DNA of 38,188 nt from Candidatus Woesearchaeota archaeon (GTDB taxonomy: Archaea; Nanobdellota; Nanobdellia; SCGC-AAA011-G17; ARS1403). Position numbers and translations under genes: made by a program. The notes under the pieces were generated by a model. It saw only the letters and a program-made list of their open reading frames with translations, had not been told where the DNA came from and searched no databases. Positions 27,208 to 35,791 of this stretch are shown one piece after another. The stretch covers positions 1 through 38,188 of the forward strand of contig JAGVZL010000012.1 in NCBI GenBank assembly GCA_018302505.1, written 5' to 3'. Each line of letters starts with the position of its first letter. Within the stretch, counting starts at the first letter, position 1.

Positions 27208-27349
27208 TTTTCTTTTCGACCAATCTCTTAGCGATGTATTCCTCCCTCTTCCTTAAAAACTCCATCCTATCTTCCTTATATAACTCCAAATTACTATCTA
27301 AAAACTCCCTTTCAAACCCTTTAATAGTCCTTACCAAATCGTTTCCCAT
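27200..27349 (-). CDS. Small charged helical ORF (49 aa), first gene of the overlapping operon
   Basis: MGNDLVRTIKGFEREFLDSNLELYKEDRMEFLRKREEYIAKRLVEKKNE; overlaps the ATG at 27207. Confidence 0.5.
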   Translation of the reverse strand: MGNDLVRTIKGFEREFLDSNLELYKEDRMEFLRKREEYIAKRLVEKKNE

Positions 27350-27423
27350 AAAAAATTAATGCTAAATATTTATATAAACTTTTTCACATAAATTTATAAA
27401 CAAAACCTTAAAACAAGGACTCT

Positions 27424-27780
27424 ATGCCAACCTTAGTAGCTTGCTTATCAACAGGGAAGGGAACATGGGGTCATGTATCTAAATTAATTGAGACTCATCC
27501 ATGGGACAAGATATTCTTAGTTACAAATGAGTTTGGAAAAGAGAATTTTACTAAAAATAGTAAAACAGAGCTAATCTTAGTTGACCCAAACCAGGGGATA
27601 AAGGAACTTCAGCAGGATATTTACTCTAAATTAAAAGATAAAGTCAAAGGAACAGATGTCTTCCTAAACATTGTTTCAGGCTCAGGAAAAGAGCATATGG
27701 CTTTATTGGCAGCCTTAATTAAGCTGGGATTAGGGATTAATATGATCTCCTTAACAAAAGATGGGGTTGAAGAGCTTTAA
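27424..27780 (+). CDS. CARF-like Rossmann-fold protein
   Basis: MPTLVACLSTGKGTWGHVSKLIE...WDKIFLVTNEFGKENF...DVFLNIVSGSGKEHMALLAALIKLGLGINMISLTKDGVEEL; resembles the CARF pattern with a glycine-rich loop followed by a helix; family by recollection. Confidence 0.55.
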   Translation: MPTLVACLSTGKGTWGHVSKLIETHPWDKIFLVTNEFGKENFTKNSKTELILVDPNQGIKELQQDIYSKLKDKVKGTDVFLNIVSGSGKEHMALLAALIKLGLGINMISLTKDGVEEL

Positions 27781-27818
27781 CCGAAATCGTTATTAACTTC
27801 TAAGTTATAAGAATAATC

Positions 27819-28862
27819 ATGCCAGACTTATTTAGAGATATCTTAAAATCTTCAGAATCTTTATTTAAAAATGAAGTTGCCTTAGATCCTGAATTTGTTC
27901 CTAAACTAATCCAATTTAGAGAAAATGAAAACCAGTATATAGCAACATGCATTAAACCCTTATTCCAAAAAAGAAACGGAAAAAATTTAATTATCCACGG
28001 CCCGCCAGGAGTAGGAAAAACCTTAGCAACAAAAAATGTCTTAAAAGAATTAGAAGAAGAAACAGATGATATTACCCCAGTATATGTTAATTGTTGGAAG
28101 AAAAACACAACATATCAGGTTGTTTTGGAATTATGCAAAGCTATTGATTATAAATTTATCCAAAATAAAAGAACAGATGAATTAATATCTATAATAGTTG
28201 AAAGATTAAATAAAAAATCTTCAGTTTTGGTTTTTGATGAAATAGATAAAATTCAGGAGTTAGATATTTTATATAATCTATCTGAAAGTTTATACAGGAA
28301 AACAATAATATTGTTAACGAATGAAAGCAATTGGCTGTTTAGATTGGATTCAAGGCTAAAATCAAGGTTGATCCCAGACCAATTAGAGTTCAAGCCTTAT
28401 TCCTTGACAGAAACTAAAGAAATTTTAAAGCAGAGAATAAGTCAGGCATTTCCTCCAAATACAATAAATGAAAACAGTCTAAATAAAATAACAGAAAATA
28501 CATTTAAGCAAAGAGATATCAGAACTGGTTTATTTTTGTTAAAGGAATCTGCAGAAATCGCTGAATCGAACTCATCAAAAAAAATTGAAATGCAGCATGT
28601 TGAAGAAGCAGTAAAAAGGGTAATATTCTCAGACACCGAAAAATTAGATGAAGAAGAAAAACAGGTGCTTGAATTCATAAAAACAAACATGGAAAAAACA
28701 ACAGGAGAAATGGCTAAGCTTTATGAAGAAACCCATAAAAAATCAAAAAGAACCTTCCAGAGAAAATTAAACAATCTGCAAAAATCAAATTTAATAAAAT
28801 TAGATGAAACAGAAAGTCCTAGAGGCAGGTCATTTAGAGTAAAGCCCTTGACTGAATTTTAA
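27819..28862 (+). CDS. cdc6: Orc1/Cdc6 family replication initiator (AAA+ plus C-terminal winged helix)
   Basis: Walker A HGPPGVGKT, Walker B VLVFDEIDK, sensor 1 LLTNES, sensor 2 region RDIRTGLFLLKESAEIA, C-terminal wHTH. Confidence 0.92.
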   Translation: MPDLFRDILKSSESLFKNEVALDPEFVPKLIQFRENENQYIATCIKPLFQKRNGKNLIIHGPPGVGKTLATKNVLKELEEETDDITPVYVNCWKKNTTYQVVLELCKAIDYKFIQNKRTDELISIIVERLNKKSSVLVFDEIDKIQELDILYNLSESLYRKTIILLTNESNWLFRLDSRLKSRLIPDQLEFKPYSLTETKEILKQRISQAFPPNTINENSLNKITENTFKQRDIRTGLFLLKESAEIAESNSSKKIEMQHVEEAVKRVIFSDTEKLDEEEKQVLEFIKTNMEKTTGEMAKLYEETHKKSKRTFQRKLNNLQKSNLIKLDETESPRGRSFRVKPLTEF

Positions 28863-28893
28863 TTATATTCTATAAAATATATATTCTGATTAC

Positions 28894-28920
28894 ATGACAC
28901 ACATGACACACTTGACATAC
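28894..28920 (+). repeat. Three tandem 9-bp repeats ATGACACAC/ATGACACAC/TTGACATAC downstream of cdc6
   Basis: Direct reading; two perfect copies plus one with two mismatches. Confidence 0.85.
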
Positions 28921-28963
28921 CCCCGTGGCCCTTTTAAATCTAAAAACTATATCTCTTATTACA

Positions 28964-29134
28964 ATGATAAAAGGCTATTTTAAAGGAATTGCTAATCTCT
29001 TCTCACAAGGAAAATATCTTGATTGGGGGGAGTACGAAAGAAGGATTTCTACAATAGAGGGCTTGACATTTATGACCAAAACATGCCAAAAGGCAGTACA
29101 AAATCATTGGCAAAAAGAGGGAAGAAAATGGTAA
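28964..29134 (+). CDS. Small hypothetical protein (56 aa)
   Basis: MIKGYFKGIANLFSQGKYLDWGEYERRIS...; alternative frame 29023..29205 overlaps. Confidence 0.4.
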   Translation: MIKGYFKGIANLFSQGKYLDWGEYERRISTIEGLTFMTKTCQKAVQNHWQKEGRKW

Positions 29135-29210
29135 ATCTAGACCATAATACTATCGAATCTTTATTCAGCCGCCAGATATCGGCTTTGCCAATAAAAAAGG
29201 GGTGATTAAA

Positions 29211-29315
29211 ATGGATATCTATTCAAGAAGGGAAATTGAAAGAGCTTTAGAAAATGATGAGATCGAACCAGTAGATGAAGCATTCATGCAGGGCTTCTTT
29301 GAAGCATCATCATGA
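29211..29315 (+). CDS. Acidic microprotein (34 aa), homologous to the ORF at 30368
   Basis: MDIYSRREIERALENDEIEPVDEAFMQGFFEASS; SD GGGGTGA five nt upstream of ATG. Confidence 0.65.
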   Translation: MDIYSRREIERALENDEIEPVDEAFMQGFFEASS

Positions 29316-29326
29316 AAAATAAGAGT

Positions 29327-30280
29327 CTACCTAAACCGTGTAGCATAAATGAACAGAGCAATGGTCCTAATCCATGCAACCAAAGCCTTCATTTTCTCAA
29401 TCATGGCACTAAGTTTAGGTAGATGATTTTTCTCATAAAATTCATCACATCTCTGCTGCAAATCATCTTTCCTAAAATTAACATCAAAAGCTAAATCTTT
29501 ATCATTTTTATAATAAGATTTCATAACATCCAAATAAGACGTTTCTATATCGCCATATAATTTTTTTAATTCATTTTTTTGTTTAGTATTAAAATTAATG
29601 CTCTTCATAAACCTTGAAATCCTTTTTACCTCATCACCAATGCTTTCCATATTCATAACAATATACCATAAATGCAGCAATTCAGTTCCGCTCATTCCAA
29701 TTTTTCTCGAAACGCCAGGATTATTCATGGCCATTCTTAAAATTCTTTCAAGCATGAAGCAAAGCCTGTTAACATCAAAATCTCTATTTACAATACTAAC
29801 ACTATCTCCATCTTCAATGCAACTAATACAATCTTCCATCATGGATCTTAAAATAATATCAATTCTTCTGATAACATCATTAACTTTAACATCGTTTATA
29901 TTAAGAAAATTTTTAGCAACAATCTTATTATTAGTCTGTTCAATTATCTCCATAGCAACAAAATTATTCATTATTTCTCTTATTTCTTTAGTAAGTGAAT
30001 TAATATTGTCCCCTGATAATTTTATAACATCATAGCCATCAATATATGCATTATATATCTCTCCTTGAACTCTTAAAAAAGTCTTATTTCCTGTCTCAAT
30101 TAAGATTTCTCTCTCATCTATCTTCTTTTCATTATTAGAATGCAAAATTAATCTTGAATCCCCATCTTCCTCCAAATGAATTATATCTCCTTTGGATAAT
30201 TTATTCTTCTTAAGCCAGTTGCCCGGTAAACTAATAACATAAGAAGAGCTTCCAAACTTGATTAATTTTCTATAGTCCAA
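29327..30280 (-). CDS. Phosphate-uptake-regulator-like protein (AbrB/SpoVT N-terminus plus PhoU-like helices)
   Basis: MDYRKLIKFGSSSYVISLPGNWLKKNKLSKGDIIHLEED then PhoU-like helical region. Confidence 0.85.
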   Translation of the reverse strand: MDYRKLIKFGSSSYVISLPGNWLKKNKLSKGDIIHLEEDGDSRLILHSNNEKKIDEREILIETGNKTFLRVQGEIYNAYIDGYDVIKLSGDNINSLTKEIREIMNNFVAMEIIEQTNNKIVAKNFLNINDVKVNDVIRRIDIILRSMMEDCISCIEDGDSVSIVNRDFDVNRLCFMLERILRMAMNNPGVSRKIGMSGTELLHLWYIVMNMESIGDEVKRISRFMKSINFNTKQKNELKKLYGDIETSYLDVMKSYYKNDKDLAFDVNFRKDDLQQRCDEFYEKNHLPKLSAMIEKMKALVAWIRTIALFIYATRFR

Positions 30281-30367
30281 TCATCCCACCCCAATATATA
30301 TAGTATATAGGTCAATTATTTATATATAAACATTTCCAAACAATTTAGAAGAAAGGAGGTGGTAAAG

Positions 30368-30520
30368 ATAGACGATTATGTTGATGAGGAGGATGTTTTA
30401 GATGATGAAATAGATCTTGAGTATACCTCAAAAAGAAAACTTGAAAAAGCAGTGGATGAAGGCGACATGGAAGCTGAAGATGCACTTTTTATGGAAGGTT
30501 ATTTAGAGGAGGATGAATAA
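30368..30520 (+). CDS. Acidic microprotein (about 50 aa), homologous to 29211..29315; non-standard ATA start, or GTG at 30359
   Basis: IDDYVDEEDVLDDEIDLEYTSKRKLEKAVDEGDMEAEDALFMEGYLEEDE; GGAGGTG six nt before ATA. Confidence 0.6.
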   Translation: MDDYVDEEDVLDDEIDLEYTSKRKLEKAVDEGDMEAEDALFMEGYLEEDE

Positions 30521-31759
30521 TTAAAAAATTAATCCTATAACTGATCCAAATAAAAAGTTAAACAGCTTAAATATAAATGGCATCAAACCAAGCAAGATTA
30601 ACGCCAAGCAGAAGAAACTGATAAATACCCATAATTTCTTTGCTTTTTTCTCATTTTTTATCAAAACATTAGAGAATATTAAAAACATCTTGCCGCCATC
30701 AATAGGACCTAGAGGTAGCATATTAAACATTCCAACAGCTAAATTAATTGTAAACAGCCAATAAAACAATAAACTAATCCAAGATAAAATTTTCCCTAAT
30801 AATTCTTTTCCATCCTCAAAATCAGAATTTATCACAGAAAGGGTTACTCCGATATAACCTTTAGACTCTCTCCAAAATGCAATTCTGCTAAAAAAGTTTT
30901 CAGGAGGTTCAATAGTAGTGATAGAGTAAGAAGAAACATTTGTTAATATATTAATCTGGTCTCCGGGTTTAATATCCTTAATTACCTTATAATAATCATC
31001 AAAATTATTAACTTCAATATTATTAATGCTTAAAATTTCCTCACCTATATTCATTCCGCTCAAATTAGCAGGATAATCATCATGAACTTCTCTAACAATT
31101 ATGCCTTCGTTATATATAGTAGAGCTAAGTGCGGGTGCGGCAGCAAATAAGAATAAAATCAAAAACAAAAAAGCAACAATATAATTAGAAAAGCTCCCCG
31201 CTGCTAAAACCTCAAGTTGTTTCCACCTAGAAATTTTATTTAATTTTTCTTCATCAGGTTCAACAAACGCAGCAGGAACAACAGGTAAAAAAATACTCAA
31301 AACCGCAAACCCGCTTGATTTAACTTTAACATCATGTAATCTAGCTAGCCATCCATGGCTGAATTCATGAACTGTAGCTAAAATAAAGATGCTTATAATC
31401 CAATGCCAAAATCCCAAAATAGGAATCTCTGGAGTTGCTTGAATTCCAGGTAATAGAGGAGCAATAGGAGTAGGATCTCCGTTAAATAAGAACCCATAAA
31501 CTTTAACAGTCAAAACAACAAAAATAATAATCATTGTTAAAAAACCAAAAATAACGCCTAAAAATCCAAAAGCCCTTGTAAATTTAGGGAATCTTTTAGC
31601 AACCTTATCCATAAATTCAAGACCAATCTTAGTCTTATACATAATAATATAAATTAAAGGGAAGACGATTTTTTCAACAGCAACTTTGTCCCTTTTAATA
31701 TACATTAATAGTCCAAGAAGTAGAGCAAATACCAATAATAAGACTAAGTCTAAATTCAT
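30521..31759 (-). CDS. Site-2 protease-like M50 membrane metalloprotease with PDZ domain
   Basis: HEFSHGWLAR, LPLGPIDGGKM; internal GIIVREVHDDYPANLSGMNIGEEILSINNIEV PDZ. Confidence 0.92.
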   Translation of the reverse strand: MNLDLVLLLVFALLLGLLMYIKRDKVAVEKIVFPLIYIIMYKTKIGLEFMDKVAKRFPKFTRAFGFLGVIFGFLTMIIIFVVLTVKVYGFLFNGDPTPIAPLLPGIQATPEIPILGFWHWIISIFILATVHEFSHGWLARLHDVKVKSSGFAVLSIFLPVVPAAFVEPDEEKLNKISRWKQLEVLAAGSFSNYIVAFLFLILFLFAAAPALSSTIYNEGIIVREVHDDYPANLSGMNIGEEILSINNIEVNNFDDYYKVIKDIKPGDQINILTNVSSYSITTIEPPENFFSRIAFWRESKGYIGVTLSVINSDFEDGKELLGKILSWISLLFYWLFTINLAVGMFNMLPLGPIDGGKMFLIFSNVLIKNEKKAKKLWVFISFFCLALILLGLMPFIFKLFNFLFGSVIGLIF

Positions 31760-31767
31760 TTACACCC

Positions 31768-31932
31768 CTATTTTTTACTTTTAATAGCTCTGAAAGCCTT
31801 GCTTCCGCATTTCCTGCACAAAATCTGTTTATCTAAAATTTTTCTTATATCTGCTTTTCTTTTAGTCTTGCATCTCTTACAAACAAATACATTATGAAAT
31901 AGTCTCGCACTTGCTTCAGGGAATTTTGCCAT
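31768..31932 (-). CDS. rpl40e: 50S ribosomal protein L40e (54 aa), absent from supplied ORF track
   Basis: MAKFPEASARLFHNVFVCKRCKTKRKADIRKILDKQILCRKCGSKAFRAIKSKK; two CxxC zinc knuckles. Confidence 0.85.
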   Translation of the reverse strand: MAKFPEASARLFHNVFVCKRCKTKRKADIRKILDKQILCRKCGSKAFRAIKSKK

Positions 31933-31933
31933 T

Positions 31934-32326
31934 TTATTTTACTTCCTTCATTACTTTATCTTCAAGAATGATCCAATAAGTAACGCTAACGCCTTCAACA
32001 ACTTTATCTTTCAAGTCTTCAGGGATTTTTAAATCAAAAGTTTCATAACTCTCTTCATCCATAACATTAGCAATATTATCATTAACACTTAAAACCTGTG
32101 CATTTTTCTTTTCAACAATAGGAACATCAACTTTTTCATGTCCAGGCAATACAATTACTTTCCTGCTGCCATCAATTAAACTGCTTGCATCTATTCTGCA
32201 TTTTGCATGTCCATGCTTTCCGGTTTTTGAAGTTTCAATTTTATTTACTCTGCAAGCTACCTTATCAATGATAACATAATTCCCTGCTTTTAAAGAAGTA
32301 ACATTAGTCTGTTTTGTTTCTGCCAT
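31934..32326 (-). CDS. eif5a: Translation initiation factor 5A
   Basis: Hypusination loop SKTGKHGHAKCRIDA; start trimmed to MAETKQTNVTSLKAGNYVII. Confidence 0.96.
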   Translation of the reverse strand: MAETKQTNVTSLKAGNYVIIDKVACRVNKIETSKTGKHGHAKCRIDASSLIDGSRKVIVLPGHEKVDVPIVEKKNAQVLSVNDNIANVMDEESYETFDLKIPEDLKDKVVEGVSVTYWIILEDKVMKEVK

Positions 32327-32474
32327 ACAACACATCAAAAATAGTAAATTTATAAAAGTTGTGTTTTCCAAAAAAATTCAATGTGTTCATAGAGGTACCT
32401 TCTGGTTCTAGAAATAATAAGAAAGTCTTTGACAAGAATAAAGGTTAAAAAGCTTTCTAAATTAGGTTAAGATA

Positions 32475-33116
32475 ATGATAGAAAAAAATGATTTCATAAA
32501 AGTTGAATTGACTGCAACTGCAAAAGAAACAGACCAAATCTTAGAAACAACAGATGCAGAAGTTGCTAAAAAATATAGCATTTACAGCCCGGAATATAAA
32601 TATGGTCCAAAAGTCGTTTGTATTGGTCAAGGGCAATTGCTCCCATCAATAGAAGAAGAAATTAAAGATAAAGAATTTAATAAAGAAATAGAAATAACTC
32701 TCCCTCCTAAAAAGGCATTTGGTAAAAAAGACCCAAAATTACTGCAGTTAATTTCTATGTCTCAATTCAGAAAACAAAAAATAAATCCTTATCCTGGCCT
32801 GCCAGTTCATATTGATAATTTAATGGGAATCGTAAGAACTATCAGCCCCGGAAGAGTAATAGTTGATTTCAATCATCCGTTAGCCGGCAAGCACATATTA
32901 TACAAGATAAAAATTTTAATGAAAGTTGAAGACTTAAAAGAAAAAGCGGATTCTATAATCTCAAGATATAATTTTGAATTCTCCTCAGAGTTAAAAGACT
33001 CAGAATTGTTAGTAAAGACAGAATATGATTTAAATGAAAAGTTAAAAGAGGACGCTGTTAAGAGGACTATAGAATTATTACCTATAATTAAGAAAGTGAA
33101 TTTTGTAAAAGAATAA
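32475..33116 (+). CDS. FKBP-type peptidyl-prolyl isomerase (SlyD-like)
   Basis: VVCIGQGQLLPSIEEEIKDKE...PPKKAFGKKDPKLLQL...ISPGRVIVDFNHPLAGKHILYKIKI. Confidence 0.92.
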   Translation: MIEKNDFIKVELTATAKETDQILETTDAEVAKKYSIYSPEYKYGPKVVCIGQGQLLPSIEEEIKDKEFNKEIEITLPPKKAFGKKDPKLLQLISMSQFRKQKINPYPGLPVHIDNLMGIVRTISPGRVIVDFNHPLAGKHILYKIKILMKVEDLKEKADSIISRYNFEFSSELKDSELLVKTEYDLNEKLKEDAVKRTIELLPIIKKVNFVKE

Positions 33117-33161
33117 TCTTTATATATGAAGTAAGTATTATAAATATTTGAGGGGTTAAAT

Positions 33162-34316
33162 ATGGATACTATAATAAGAGATGCCAATGAAAGAAAAGAA
33201 GTTTCTGGAAATCTTTTTGATTCTGAAAAATCGTCTTATGATGGGTCCTTTGATGAATCCAGCTCGGTAAATGATATTGACAGGGAATTAGAACAATTAT
33301 TATCAAAACAAACCGCAAAAATAAAAGTTGTTGGTGCAGGCGGTGCTGGTAACAATACTATAGATAGGGTAAAGGAAGTTGGAATTACCGGAGCAGAAAC
33401 AATCGCAATAAATACTGATGCGCAAGACCTTCTTTATACTAAAGCAGACCAAAAAATTTTGATTGGTAGAGAAGTCACTGGCGGGCTTGGTGCAGGCTCA
33501 ATTCCGAAAATAGGCGAGGAAGCTGCTCACGAATCCGAACATGATATTAAAAAAAAATTGCAGGGTGCAGATATGGTTTTTGTAACCTGCGGTCTTGGAG
33601 GAGGAACAGGTACCGGCTCAGCTCCTGTAATTGCCGAAATAGCAAAAAAAATGGGATGCTTAACAGTTGGGATTGTAACATTACCATTTATAATGGAAGG
33701 GCAGAGAAGATATGAAAATGCTGTTATTGGTTTAGAAAAATTAGAAAGAATTGTTGATACTTTAATTGTTATCCCAAATGATAAGTTATTAGAATTAGCT
33801 CCCGATTTGCCTTTGCAAACAGCGTTTAAAGTAGCAGATGAGATTCTAACAAACTCTGTAAAGGGCATAGCAGAATTAGTAACAAAGGCTGGATTAGTCA
33901 ATTTAGATTTTGCGGATATTAAAGCTGTAATGGGAGACGGAGGAGTTGCTATGATTGGTGTTGGAGAAAGCGATACTGAAAATAGGGCTCTAGAAGCTGT
34001 AGAAAAAGCAATTAATAATCCTTTATTAGATGTTGATATCACAGGGGCAACAGGAGCTTTAATTAATGTCTCAGGCGGTCCTGATATGTCCTTAGATGAA
34101 GCAAGAAAAGTTGTTGAGGCAGTTTCTCAAAAGTTAGATGAAGATGCCAGAATAATCTGGGGAGCTCAAATTTTAGATGATTTAGAGAACACTATTAGGG
34201 TTATGTTAATAGTTACAGGGGTTTCATCGCCTCAAATCTTCGGATCTAGGTCAAAAATGCCTCAAAAAAAGAAAAAAGAAATTGAGGAAGAATTAGGGAT
34301 AGAATTCGTGGATTAA
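33162..34316 (+). CDS. ftsZ: Cell division protein FtsZ
   Basis: [38 protein letters not shown] tubulin signature, [19 protein letters not shown]. Confidence 0.98.
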   Translation: MDTIIRDANERKEVSGNLFDSEKSSYDGSFDESSSVNDIDRELEQLLSKQTAKIKVVGAGGAGNNTIDRVKEVGITGAETIAINTDAQDLLYTKADQKILIGREVTGGLGAGSIPKIGEEAAHESEHDIKKKLQGADMVFVTCGLGGGTGTGSAPVIAEIAKKMGCLTVGIVTLPFIMEGQRRYENAVIGLEKLERIVDTLIVIPNDKLLELAPDLPLQTAFKVADEILTNSVKGIAELVTKAGLVNLDFADIKAVMGDGGVAMIGVGESDTENRALEAVEKAINNPLLDVDITGATGALINVSGGPDMSLDEARKVVEAVSQKLDEDARIIWGAQILDDLENTIRVMLIVTGVSSPQIFGSRSKMPQKKKKEIEEELGIEFVD

Positions 34317-34389
34317 CTCTGATTTCATAAGCGCAATTTGTAAAATTAATCAATAAACTTTATAAACCCGTTTTTTCTTCTTTTTTTGA

Positions 34390-34587
34390 ATGGAGCCTGA
34401 TGAAAATCAAACTCTCTTTACAAAATTTAAGAGTTTTTTGACTCAGTGTAAAAGAGTTTTCAGAATTACTAAAAAACCTTCAATGGAAGAATTTAAAGTA
34501 ATTGTTAAAATATCAGGATTAGGAATAGCAATAATAGGCATTGTCGGATTTTTAATCCATATGCTTTGGATATTAATAAAGCCATGA
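34390..34587 (+). CDS. secE: Protein translocase SecE/Sec61 gamma
   Basis: 65 aa; CKRVFRITKKPSMEEFKVIVKISGLGIAIIGIVGFLIHM; upstream of spt5. Confidence 0.93.
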   Translation: MEPDENQTLFTKFKSFLTQCKRVFRITKKPSMEEFKVIVKISGLGIAIIGIVGFLIHMLWILIKP

Positions 34588-35045
34588 CACAAATATTCGC
34601 ATTAAGAACAACTGCAAATCGGGAAGACCAAGTAATGGATTTTATAATCTCAAGAATCCAAAAGGGTGGAATCATAATTTACTCAATCATACGGCCGCAT
34701 GGTATGAGGGGTTATATCTTCTTAGAAGCAGATTCAGAACAAGAAGCAAATGAAGCATTCCAGGGTGTACCTTATGCTCGCGGTTTATTGCATAAGCCTG
34801 TAGAGATGTCTGAAATAGAGCCTATGTTAGAACAGGCAAATGTTCAAATGAATATTGAAAAAGGAGACATTGTTGAAATTATCTCTGGTCCTTTCAAGAG
34901 AGAAAATGCAAAAGTCACAAGAATCGATCAAGATAAAGAAGAGGTTATTGTTGAGATTTTAGAAGCGGCAGTTCCAATCCCTATTACTGTTAAATTAGAT
35001 TCTGTTAGAGTTATAAGAAGAGATCAAGGAGATGGAAATGCCTGA
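34584..35045 (+). CDS. spt5: Transcription elongation factor Spt5
   Basis: NGN domain plus KOW (GDIVEIISGPFKRENAKVTRIDQDKEEV); ATGA overlap with secE. Confidence 0.95.
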   Translation: MTQIFALRTTANREDQVMDFIISRIQKGGIIIYSIIRPHGMRGYIFLEADSEQEANEAFQGVPYARGLLHKPVEMSEIEPMLEQANVQMNIEKGDIVEIISGPFKRENAKVTRIDQDKEEVIVEILEAAVPIPITVKLDSVRVIRRDQGDGNA

Positions 35046-35775
35046 GACTACAGTTGATTTAATGGTAGAAGGCGGAAAAGCAACAGCAGGTCCTCAAATG
35101 GGGCAAAGCTTAGCTCCTTTAGGCGTAAACATCCAAGATATTCTTAAAAAAATAAATGAAAAAACTTCAGCATTTAAAGGGATGAAAGTTCCTGTAAAGG
35201 TTATAGTCGATACAGCTACAAAAAAATCAGAAGTAGAAGTAGGCTCACCTCCTATATCTGAATTAATCAAAGGAGAAATTTCTATAGATAAAGGATCTGG
35301 AGAACCAAATAAAAAGAAAATTGCAAATTTAAGCATCGAACAGGTAATCAAGCTTGCAAAAATGAAAAGAGATTCGATGTTGGTAAATGATTTAAAATCT
35401 GCAGTCAAATCTGTAATTGGTAGTTGTAATTCTACCGGTGTAATTATTGAAGGTAAAAATGCTAAAGAAATAAATGAAGACATTGAAAATGGCATATTTG
35501 ATAAAGAAATTAAAGAGGGCATTACAGAAACACCTGCAGATAAAAAAACAAAGTTAGCCTCTCAATTAAAAGAAGTTCAACAAAGAATAGAAAAAGAACT
35601 AGCAAAAGAAAAAGCGGAGAAAGAAGCTGAAGAAGCGGAGAAGAAGAAGAGAGAAGAAGCTGAAGCAGCTGCAGCAGTAGAAACGAAGAAAGAAGAAACA
35701 GCAGAAGTTAAAGAACCAAAAGAAGAAACTAAAGAAGCTACTGAAAAAGCTCCTGTTAAAGAAAGTAAAAAGTAA
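35038..35775 (+). CDS. rpl11: 50S ribosomal protein L11 with long charged C-terminal extension
   Basis: MPETTVDLMVEGGKATAGPQMGQSLAPLGVNIQDILKKINEKT; charged tail of about 80 aa. Confidence 0.95.
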   Translation: MPETTVDLMVEGGKATAGPQMGQSLAPLGVNIQDILKKINEKTSAFKGMKVPVKVIVDTATKKSEVEVGSPPISELIKGEISIDKGSGEPNKKKIANLSIEQVIKLAKMKRDSMLVNDLKSAVKSVIGSCNSTGVIIEGKNAKEINEDIENGIFDKEIKEGITETPADKKTKLASQLKEVQQRIEKELAKEKAEKEAEEAEKKKREEAEAAAAVETKKEETAEVKEPKEETKEATEKAPVKESKK

Positions 35776-35791
35776 TTCTCAATAGACCATT

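Noticed and set aside
33527-34042. 171-aa minus-strand ORF inside ftsZ
   Set aside because: Antisense to highly conserved FtsZ; no motif.
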